This document shows positions 47,320 through 55,300 of a DNA stretch of 64,000 bases, piece after piece (the stretch's first letter is position 1; each line of letters begins with the position of its first letter). Location of the stretch: positions 1,116,001-1,180,000 of the forward strand of contig NZ_CP047357.1 of NCBI RefSeq assembly GCF_030408835.1, written 5' to 3'. The stretch is from Corynebacterium freneyi. GTDB taxonomy: Bacteria; Actinomycetota; Actinomycetes; Mycobacteriales; Mycobacteriaceae. The translations under genes were made by a program, and so were the position numbers. A model generated the notes under the pieces. It saw only the letters and a program-made list of their open reading frames with translations, had not been told where the DNA came from and searched no databases.

Positions 47320-47399
47320 ATTGCCTGTGAATGGTGGGCCTAAATCCCGTGCGTGGCGCGGGTGGCGCACCCCGGAACGAGTTAAGGAAACCAGATTCA

Positions 47400-48371
47400 G
47401 TGAAGCGAACCATTGGGAAAGCCGCGGCGATCGTCGCGGCGGCCGGCCTCCTCCTGACCGGCTGCTCGAAAGCCGATGAACCCGCGGATGGCGACCGGAA
47501 GGACGCCGGAACGGTCAGCATCGCCCATGCGTGGGGGACCGACGAATACCCCGTGAAGCCCGCCAAGGTGGTGGCCTCCGGCGTCGCCGTCGACAATCTC
47601 CTCGCCCTGGGCGTGACCCCCGACGTGGTCATCGAAACCCCCGAGGACAAGGGCGCCCCGTGGCGCGCCGAGGCGCTGAAGGGGGTCGAGCGCATCGACG
47701 TCCCCGATTTCCGCACGGTTCCCGTCGAGAAGATCGCCGCCGCGAAGCCCGACTTCATCGTCGGCGACTTCTGGCGGATCACGCAGGAGACCTACACGAA
47801 CCTCAAGGAGATCGCCCCGACCCTCGGCGGCATCGGCGCGGAGGGCGAATCCCTCGGCTGGAAGCCGCAGCTGGAGGCCCTGGGCAAGATCTACGGCAAG
47901 GAGGGTGATGCGAAGAAGGTCATCGACGAAGACGCCGGGCGCTTCGACTCCGTGAAGTCGGACCTGCCGAAGCTCGAGGGCAAGACGGGCGTCATCGCCC
48001 AGTACGCGCCGCAGCGGGGCATGGGAGTGGTCGCGGATCCGGAGGAGCCGGGCAACTCCGCGCTCTACGACCTGGGCATGAAGGTGCCCGATTCCTTCGC
48101 GTCCCTCCCGCAGCGATCGGGCCGCGCCATGGTGTCCCCCGAGAACATCTCCGTGATCGACGCCGACTTCATGGCCGTGTACGCCGTCTCCGGCGGTCCC
48201 GACGAGATTCGCGCGATCCCCGGCTTCTCGGACCTGCGCCAGGTCAAGAACGACACGACCATCTTCGGCGATGCCGTGCTGGTGCAGGCGCTGAACAACC
48301 CGAGTTCCCTCAGCCGCGCCTGGGTGCTCGAGCAGCTCCGCCCGACCCTCGAAAAGGTCGCGAAGCAGTAG
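47400..48371 (+). CDS. Iron-siderophore substrate-binding lipoprotein, second system
   Basis: A 323-residue FecB-type protein from GTG 47400 (TTAAGGAAA upstream). Lipobox LTGC (Cys22). The N-lobe starts with VSIAHAWGTDEYPVKPAKVVASGVAVDNLLALGVTP, typical of Fe-siderophore binding proteins; the C-lobe has VIDADFMAVYAVSGG. It serves the divergent permease and ATPase genes. A GC-rich hairpin lies between it and the lipase-like gene downstream. Confidence 0.9.
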   Translation: MKRTIGKAAAIVAAAGLLLTGCSKADEPADGDRKDAGTVSIAHAWGTDEYPVKPAKVVASGVAVDNLLALGVTPDVVIETPEDKGAPWRAEALKGVERIDVPDFRTVPVEKIAAAKPDFIVGDFWRITQETYTNLKEIAPTLGGIGAEGESLGWKPQLEALGKIYGKEGDAKKVIDEDAGRFDSVKSDLPKLEGKTGVIAQYAPQRGMGVVADPEEPGNSALYDLGMKVPDSFASLPQRSGRAMVSPENISVIDADFMAVYAVSGGPDEIRAIPGFSDLRQVKNDTTIFGDAVLVQALNNPSSLSRAWVLEQLRPTLEKVAKQ

Positions 48372-48379
48372 TCCCCGAC

Positions 48380-48400
48380 GGGCCCCGCCCGGCGGGGCCC
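48380..48400 (+). other. GC-rich intercistronic hairpin
   Basis: GGGCCCCG (48380-48387) pairs with CGGGGCCC (48393-48400). There is no T run, so it looks like a stabilising or partial-termination hairpin at the 3' end of the binding-protein message. Confidence 0.5.
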
Positions 48401-48426
48401 GAAGAAAGGTGCAGAAGAAAGGTGCA
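48401..48426 (+). repeat. Perfect 13-bp tandem duplication containing the ribosome site
   Basis: GAAGAAAGGTGCA occurs at 48401-48413 and again at 48414-48426, duplicating the AAAGG ribosome-binding sequence just before the lipase-like gene. Confidence 0.9.
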
Positions 48427-48430
48427 AACG

Positions 48431-49351
48431 ATGAGTTCGAAACTGCTGCGGCGCTGCTCCGTGGCGTGCGCGCTGAGCATGTCGCTGGCTTTCGCGGCGG
48501 CTCCGGTCGCCGAAGCCGGCGTCGTGCGGGGCCCCGGTCCCGCCGCGTCGATCGATGAGTCCGAGAAGCTGCCGGTCATCTACGTCTCTGGCTCGAACGA
48601 GCCGAAACAAATGGCGGATGCCTTCGCCGCCTCGATGCGGCGCTTCGACGTGGACGTCCACCCGTTCATGGTGTGGGAGCCGTCCGATCCCGCCACCAGC
48701 CCCTATGTCACGGTGAAGGGAAATTCGGCCCGGATTCCAGCTTTCATCGAGAAGCTCAAGGCCGAGACCGGCCACGACAAGTTCGACGTGGTCACGTATT
48801 CGCAGGGTGGCCTGGTGACGAGGTACTGGCTGAAGGACTTCGACGGAGCGCGCCACGTCCGAAAGGTCGTGAGCCTCTCGGGGCTGATCAAGGGGTCGCC
48901 GTTCCAGGCCGATGCGGTGCGCAACGGCCAGTGCCCGCCGCCCGGGCTGGAGCTACTCGTGCCCCCGGAACTGGCGAAGAACCCCTCCGACGCCTGCCTG
49001 GAAATGTCCTCGGAGGGTGATGAGGTGCGCCGGTTGAACACCCCGTCCGAGGCGTTGCCCGGCATCCGGTACTACAACATCACGACGACCCTGGAATACG
49101 ATGCCTCGCCCTACCGCATCAATCTGATGGACGGTCCGGGCGACTACTACAACATCGTCACACAGGACCTGTGCCCGAATGATCCGGTCGTCCATCTGAC
49201 GATGACGATGACCCCGTCGGTGCAGTCCCTCGTCGCCTCCGCACTGAAGGGGGGTCCGCTGGAAATGAAGTGCATGACCCCCGATTCTCCGCCGGGGGCG
49301 CCGTCCCTGAAGGACGTCCCGCCGGTCGAAAACGGCCCCAAGGTCATCTGA
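48431..49351 (+). CDS. Secreted lipase-like alpha/beta hydrolase
   Basis: A 306-residue protein from ATG 48431 (GTG 48422 is in frame). The signal peptide ends near AEAG (about residue 30). LPVIYVSGSNEPKQMADAF is the strand-loop after which class-2 lipases place the oxyanion site; the nucleophile elbow is TYSQGG (G replaced by Y-S-Q-G-G form, Ser central). The C-terminal Asp and His are likely in the DLCPNDPVVHLTM stretch. Four cysteines suggest disulphides. It follows an iron-binding lipoprotein gene and ends in a terminator, so it may share the iron-regulated transcript. Esters of lipids, or esters within a siderophore, are possible substrates (speculative). Confidence 0.75.
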   Translation: MSSKLLRRCSVACALSMSLAFAAAPVAEAGVVRGPGPAASIDESEKLPVIYVSGSNEPKQMADAFAASMRRFDVDVHPFMVWEPSDPATSPYVTVKGNSARIPAFIEKLKAETGHDKFDVVTYSQGGLVTRYWLKDFDGARHVRKVVSLSGLIKGSPFQADAVRNGQCPPPGLELLVPPELAKNPSDACLEMSSEGDEVRRLNTPSEALPGIRYYNITTTLEYDASPYRINLMDGPGDYYNIVTQDLCPNDPVVHLTMTMTPSVQSLVASALKGGPLEMKCMTPDSPPGAPSLKDVPPVENGPKVI

Positions 49352-49384
49352 TCCGGTGGCCGGGCCGATGGGCCCGGCGGAAAT

Positions 49385-49420
49385 GAAGCGGTGCCCTCCT
49401 CCTCGGCGGGCACCGCTTTC
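49385..49420 (+). terminator. Rho-independent terminator after the lipase-like gene
   Basis: AAGCGGTGCCC (49386-49396) pairs with GGGCACCGCTT (49408-49418), loop 11 nt, then TTC. Confidence 0.8.
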
Positions 49421-49475
49421 GCGTGCGCGGGGGCTTTCCTTCCGGGGCCGTTCAGGGCGGATGCCGCAGTGAAAA

Positions 49476-49532
49476 TATGATTATTGCCACAGAGTGAGGA
49501 AAGCCTGGCCATAGCAAGCGAGGGCAACCTAA
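49476..49532 (+). promoter_or_regulatory. Siderophore operon promoter with two abutting DtxR-like boxes
   Basis: TATGAT (49476-49481) fits a -10 element. Immediately downstream two 19-bp DtxR-like sites abut: 49495-49513 (TGAGGAAAGCCTGGCCATA, 12 of 19 by hand count) and 49514-49532 (minus-strand TTAGGTTGCCCTCGCTTGC, 12 of 19). They would cover the transcription start. Confidence 0.5.
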
Positions 49533-49628
49533 TATCTTGCTTTGGCCCGGCCCCGGTTTCCCCGGAGGCCGGGAACCGACACCCCGGGGCCGCCGTACGC
49601 GGCGCACCCCCAGAAAGGAACCAATCAG

Positions 49629-50933
49629 ATGACGAACCTCATGATCGTGGGCGCCGGGCCCAAGGCCGTCGCCGTCGCGGCCAAGGCGCACGCAATGCGG
49701 GAAGTCGGCCTGGATGCGCCGGAGGTCACCGTGGTCGAGCCGCACGGGATCGGCGCGAACTGGCGGGCGGTCGGCGGCTGGACCGACGGCAAGCACCTGC
49801 TGGGCACCCCGCCGGCCAAGGACATCGGCTTCCCGTACCGGTCCGAGATCGCGGGAACGCTGGGTCCCGCGGTCGATCAGCGCCTGCTGGCCAATGGATG
49901 GGTCCAGTACCTCATCGAGTCGGGCCGCTACTCCGAATGGATCGACCGCGGCAACCCCTGCCCCCGCCATGACCTGTGGGCCGACTACCTCGAATGGGTC
50001 GCCGGCCGGGTCGGCATGGACGTCATCGCCGGAACGGTCACCCGGGCGTCGCGGCACCCCGGCGATCCTGCGGCGTGGAGCGTCTCCATCGACGAAGTCG
50101 GCGGGGGCACGCGCACCATGTCGGCCGACGCCCTGATGATCACCGGACCGGGCCGCAGCGACCGGCGATTCGCGGAGATCCCGGGGGTGCTCTCCGTGGC
50201 CGCCTTCTGGGAGACGGTGGTGGCGGGTTCGCTTCCCGACGCCGCCCGTGTCTCGGTGATCGGCGGTGGGGAAACCGCGGCCAGCGTCATCGACGAGCTC
50301 GTGCGCCACGACCTCGAGATCATCGACGTCATTTCGCCCCTGGCCGCCATCTTCTCCCGCGGTGAAAGCCAGTTCGAGAACGCCCTGTACACCGATCCCC
50401 GGAAGTGGGCGATGTTGGACGACGACGAGAGGCGGGACGTCATCCGCCGCACCGACCGCGGTGTCTTCTCCGGGCGCGTGCAGGGATCCCTCCATGCCGA
50501 GGATCGGGTGCATCACGTCCACGGCCGCGTCGAAAAAGTGAACGCGGCGGGCGACGGCGGGCCCGCGCTCGCGGTCACCGTCGTCGACAGCCGGCATTCG
50601 GCGCAGGTGCTGAGCACGGACCTCGTCATCGACGCCCGCGGCAACTCCCCGATGTGGTTCGCGGGCTTGCTCGGCGACGACATCGTCGCCGAGCTCCGCG
50701 TCGCCGCAGGGGGCGACTTGGCGGTCGAATCCGTGGAGGCGGTGATCGGCCGCGACCTTTCGGTCGAGGGGATGACGCCGAAGCTCTTCCTGCCCGGCCT
50801 CGCGGGCATGGCGCAGGGCCCCGGGTTCGCCAACCTGAGTTGCCTGGGCGAGCTGTCGGACCGCGTCCTCGGCGGTTTTCCGCCCGCCTCCGCGCAGCGC
50901 GCACTCGAAGCCCGGGCGGAGGTGAAGGCATGA
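49629..50933 (+). CDS. L-lysine N6-monooxygenase, MbtG-like
   Basis: A 434-residue flavin-dependent N-hydroxylase. VGAGPKAVAVAAKAHA (FAD site), ANWRAVGGWTDGKHLLGTPPAKDIGFPYRS, VSVIGGGETAASVIDELVRHD (NADPH site), DDERRDVIRRTDRGVFS and the C-terminal TPKLFLPGLAGMAQGPGFANLSCLGELSDRVLGG match mycobacterial MbtG closely by eye. MbtG hydroxylates the lysine side chain that becomes the hydroxamate of mycobactin. It is the first gene of the NRPS operon; ATG 49629 follows AAAGGAACC, and its stop overlaps the next start as ATGA. The close MbtG resemblance is the best evidence that the product is mycobactin-like. Confidence 0.9.
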   Translation: MTNLMIVGAGPKAVAVAAKAHAMREVGLDAPEVTVVEPHGIGANWRAVGGWTDGKHLLGTPPAKDIGFPYRSEIAGTLGPAVDQRLLANGWVQYLIESGRYSEWIDRGNPCPRHDLWADYLEWVAGRVGMDVIAGTVTRASRHPGDPAAWSVSIDEVGGGTRTMSADALMITGPGRSDRRFAEIPGVLSVAAFWETVVAGSLPDAARVSVIGGGETAASVIDELVRHDLEIIDVISPLAAIFSRGESQFENALYTDPRKWAMLDDDERRDVIRRTDRGVFSGRVQGSLHAEDRVHHVHGRVEKVNAAGDGGPALAVTVVDSRHSAQVLSTDLVIDARGNSPMWFAGLLGDDIVAELRVAAGGDLAVESVEAVIGRDLSVEGMTPKLFLPGLAGMAQGPGFANLSCLGELSDRVLGGFPPASAQRALEARAEVKA

Positions 50934-52300
50934 GCCGGGCCCTGGCTCGCTTCGCCGCCCGCGTCATCGGCCCGGACCGGCCGCATGACCGGGTCGCGGC
51001 GGACGCGGCGGCCGTCGTGGGCCCCGAATCCGTGCGCGTCGCGGATGACCCGTCCACCCCGGTGCCGGCGATTCTCTGCGCCGACGCCGACGCCGATGCC
51101 GGCGAGGACCTCGGGGAGCCCCGCGTCGCCGTTCATCCCCGGCCCTCGGGAACGCTGGTGACCGTATGCGGGAACGATGCGCCGTCCGTGGCACATCGCA
51201 TCTGCGCGGGGTCGGGCGACGGCGTAACCGCCGCCCCGACTCCGTCCGGCGACGCGGCGGAGAACGCCGCCCGGTTCTGGACCGATGAACTGGAGGGGAC
51301 CGTCGGCGTGCCCGCCATCGCCGAAGTGCCCGGCATCGAGGAGGACCGGGCGATCGGCGTGGCGAAGGGGAGGGTGCCGCGCGAGGCGTTGGGCGCGAAC
51401 CCCGTCGCGGCGTTGGTCGCGGCAGTCGCGGCCTGCACCGGGGCACCCCGCGATTCGGTCGTGGGGGTCGTCCCCGAGACCGGCCCGGACACGTGGTCCG
51501 GGCAACCCCTGCCCGTTCGCGTGCGGCCGCGGCCGGGGCAGTCCCGCGAAGACGCCGCCGCCGAAGCTCTCGCGCGGATCGCAGCGGCCGACGATGGCGT
51601 CCGCCGTGTGGGTTTGCCCGGCATCGTGGCGGCGCTGGGCAGGCCGCCGTTTCCCGTGGCCGTCGTCATTCGGTCGCCCCACGATTGCGGAGGGGCGCGG
51701 ATCGTCGACGATCGCGCCCCCGTGCCGGAATTTTGCCTGGCCGGAATCGACGCGGTCATCGGCGACGCCTCCGCGGTGTCCCTGAGCGTGCGTGCCCGCG
51801 GCGGGCAGGCCGGCGCCCGCTCACTCCTCGCCGCGGTCACCGCCGCGATCGAGGGGACCGGGCAGAAGGCCGCCCCGTCCGGCGCATCGGAACTGGGCGC
51901 ATCGGAACCCGGCGCGGAAGCCGGCTCCGGGGCGCCCGGAGGCGCCGCCGGCGCGAACCTCGGCGTCCTGTGCGCCGCGGTGGCCGAAGTCCTCGACCTT
52001 CCGGAGGAAAAGGCGCCGGGCCCCGGCGACGACTTCTTCCGGCTCGGCGGCGACAGCATGGCCGCGTTGAGGCTCAGCGCCGCGTTGTCCGCGCGCGGGA
52101 TGTCCCTCGAGGTCCGCGGCATTTTCGAGCATCCGGTGCTCGGCGAGCTCGCCGGCCTGATGCGCCCCGGCGCCGCGGATGGGTCCGGAACGGATGCCGC
52201 CGGCGGGGCGGCGGAGACGGCCGCGTCCGCCGAACCCATGTCCGCGTCCGGGCTCAGCGCCGAGCAGCTCTCGGCGCTGCTCGGGGAGGAGAACCGATGA
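50930..52300 (+). CDS. NRPS fragment protein: condensation-like region plus peptidyl carrier domain
   Basis: A 456-residue protein. The first 340 residues contain stretches resembling the C-terminal half of a condensation or epimerisation domain (AARFWTDELEGTVGVPAI, VAALVAAVAACTGAPRDSVVGVV, PVRVRPRPGQSREDAAAEAL), but no HHxxxDG motif is visible, so it is probably catalytically dead. A carrier domain follows at about 350-410 with the phosphopantetheine site LGGDSMAALR (Ser near 372). The C-terminus is Ala/Gly/Ser-rich and disordered. It overlaps MbtG-like and the next NRPS gene by 4 nt each, so it is an assembly-line part. A stand-alone partial C-PCP protein is unusual; a scaffold or a carrier for hydroxylysine are possibilities. 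Confidence 0.75.
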   Translation: MSRALARFAARVIGPDRPHDRVAADAAAVVGPESVRVADDPSTPVPAILCADADADAGEDLGEPRVAVHPRPSGTLVTVCGNDAPSVAHRICAGSGDGVTAAPTPSGDAAENAARFWTDELEGTVGVPAIAEVPGIEEDRAIGVAKGRVPREALGANPVAALVAAVAACTGAPRDSVVGVVPETGPDTWSGQPLPVRVRPRPGQSREDAAAEALARIAAADDGVRRVGLPGIVAALGRPPFPVAVVIRSPHDCGGARIVDDRAPVPEFCLAGIDAVIGDASAVSLSVRARGGQAGARSLLAAVTAAIEGTGQKAAPSGASELGASEPGAEAGSGAPGGAAGANLGVLCAAVAEVLDLPEEKAPGPGDDFFRLGGDSMAALRLSAALSARGMSLEVRGIFEHPVLGELAGLMRPGAADGSGTDAAGGAAETAASAEPMSASGLSAEQLSALLGEENR

Positions 52301-55300
52301 CGGGTGCCATCGCCGACGTCGTCGCGCTGACCCCGCAGCAGTCGGGCCTGTGGGCGACCGGCGCCGCAACGGAAGAGTATGACCCTTACCTGGTCGTCCT
52401 CCGGCTGCGGCTGACCGGTCCCGGAGCGCTCGATCGCTTTCGGGAGGCCCTTGGCACCGTCGTCGGGCGCCATCCGCACCTCGGGGGCCGGGTGCTGTCC
52501 GCCGGCGTGCCCCACCCCGTGCTCGTCGTGCCCGGGGCGCCCCGGTTCGACTGGTCCGAGATCGACGCCCGTGGGGCCGCGGATCCCGGCGCCGAATTGC
52601 AACGGCATGCGGAGCGGGAGCAGGCCCGGCCCCTGGACACGATCGCGGGCCCGTTGACCAGGGTCAAAGCCGTCCGGCTCGGTGAATCTGAGTGGGGGAT
52701 CCTGATCACCGTCCATCACATCGTCATTGACGGATGGTCGATCCCGATCTTCCTGGGCGAGATCGTCGCGGCCATGGCAAACGAGGCCGACGAGCTGCCG
52801 CCGGCGCCGCCGATCCGCGATCACGCCGCTTGGGTGGCCGCGGCGGATCCCGGGGAAGCCCGCGACGCCTGGCGCCGCGCCTTCTCCGGATTCGCCGAAA
52901 TGCCGATGGTGGGGCCCGCGGGAAGGCCGGCGGGCGCCCCCGAAGTGGGCGAAGTCGTGCTCGGCGAGGCCGATACCGCCGGGCTGCTGGCCTTCGCCCG
53001 GGAATCCGGTTTGACCGCGAACACACTCATGCAGTTGGCGTGGGCGCGGATCCTGTCGGGGCTCGTGGGCCGCGACGACGTGTGCTTCGGGCAGACCGTC
53101 GCCGGCCGGCACCCGTCGATCCCCGGTGCGGACCGCATGATCGGGGGCCTGGTTTCCACGGTCCCGGTCCGCGTGGACGTCGGCGATGCGTCGCCCGCGG
53201 AGGCGGGTGCCCGTCTCCAGTCGGTCACCGGAGCCCTGCGGGACGCGGATCACATCGGCATGTCCGACATCATCAAGTCGATCGGCGCGGGCGACCTTTT
53301 CGACACCCTCCTCGTCTTCGAGAACACGCCGCGCGGGGACGCCCCCGCCCACGGCGACGATTTCGATTGCGGCGGCGGTGCGCGCCTGGGCCTGGACCGC
53401 ATCGACTCTCCCAGCCACTATCCGCTGACGGTCGTGCCGGTCATCGAGGGCGGGCGCCTGGTGGTGCGGGTCGAATCGGCTCCCGGGTCGGGATTCGACC
53501 CGGACATCATGGCGCGCCGCTTCGTGGCGGTTCTCGGCCGTTTGGCGGGGGCGGGCTCGCTCGCTTCCGTGGACGTACTGCTCGATTCCGAGACGCCGAT
53601 CATCCGGGGCGCCCGGCCGGATCCCGGGCCGGGGCCGGAAACGGCGGATGAAGCGCTGCGCGCCATCGCGGACGAGTGCCCCGGTGCGGACGCGATCGTC
53701 GACGTGCACGGGACCGTCGATTTCCGGGGCGTGGCCGAGCTCGCCGAGGCGATGGCGTCGGGGCTGCGCGCCGCCGGGGTCTCCGCCGGCGACGCCGTGG
53801 CCGTGATGCTGCCGCGGGATCGCCGCGTGCTCGCGGCCCCCTTCGCGGTGGCGGCCCTCGGGGCGCACACCATCCACATCGATCCGGATTCGCCGCCGCA
53901 GCGCGCCGCGGCGATCATCGAGGATTCCGGGGCGCGCCACCTGTTGGCCGCCGACGGCGTCGCCGGCCGGGTGCGCGCTTGCCTGGGGGAGGACGACCCC
54001 GGGAACGCGCCGTCGTCGGAAGAGGACGCCAACTGGCGCTTGACGACGGCCATGCCGGACCTCTCCGGCGAACTGCGCTGGTGGGGGCCGCTGCGTGCTT
54101 CGGCCGGGACGAAAGCCCCGGCACCGGAGGACCCCATGTACGCGGTGTTCACCTCGGGCACGACGGGCCGGCCGAAGGGCGTCCTGGTTCCGCACCGGGC
54201 GCTGCTCAATCTGTGGCGGCACCACGGCCGGAACATCCTGGCGCCGCTCGCCGCCGAACTGGGGCGGCAAGTGCGCGTCGGGCATGGCTGGTCGACCGGG
54301 TTCGACGCCGCGTGGCAGCCGGGGATCGCCCTGCTCAGCGGGGCGACCGTCGTCATGCTGGACGGCCCCGACCGCTCGGATCCGGCGCGGCTGGTCGCGG
54401 CCCTGCGCGACAACGCCATCGATGTCTTCGACACCACCCCGTCGATGCTGGCGGAACTGGAACGCGCCGGGTTCTTCGCGGAGGGCGCGCCCCTGTCCGT
54501 CCTCGCATTGGGCGGGGAGGCCATCTCCCGCGACGTCTGGCGGAGGCTGCGCGGCATGGCCGGCCTCGAGGCGATCAACTGCTACGGCCCGACGGAAACC
54601 ACGGTCGAGGCCCTCATGGCCCCCTTGTCCGAGTACCCGGAGCCGACGATCGGGCGACCGTTGGACGGGATGGCCGTCGCCGTCGTCGACCACCGTTTGC
54701 GCCCGGTGCCGCCCGATGGGTCGGGCGAACTGATCATCTCGGGCCCGCAGTTGGCGATCGGCTACATCGGCCGGCCCGAACTGACGCGGCGTTCCTTCGT
54801 AGAAAGTGAGGGCCGCCGCTGGTACCGCACCGGGGACATCGTCCGCCGCCGCAGCGGCGACGGGCTGCTGGTGTTCGGGGGGCGCGCAGACGAGCAGATC
54901 AAGATCAACGGTTACCGCGTCGAACCGGCCGAAGCCGGAGTGGTGCTCCGCTCCATCGACGGAGTCGAGGCCGCCGAAGTGATCGCGCACCGGGTCGGCA
55001 ACCGGATGCGGCTGGCGGCCCTGGTCGTCGCATCGTCGCCGGTGGCGGACATCCGGGCTGAGGCGGCGAAGCTGCTGCCGTCGTACCTGCTGCCCTCGCC
55101 CGTGGTCGAATGCGCGTCGATCCCGCTCAACCGCAACGGCAAACTGGACTCCGCCGCGGCGGCGGCGATGGTCCGCGAAGAGATGGCGCGCACCGACGGG
55201 GCGCCCTCCACTCCCGAGGAGAAGGCGGTGGCCCGGTGCGTCCGCGCCATGACGGGCATGGACGTCGCATTGTCCTCCGGTCTCGCCGACGCCGGCATCG

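Noticed and set aside
45082..47370. 762-codon minus frame suggesting a fused double permease
   Set aside because: The upstream half is out of frame with the real first permease (46179-47246). The second permease has its own ATG at 46182.
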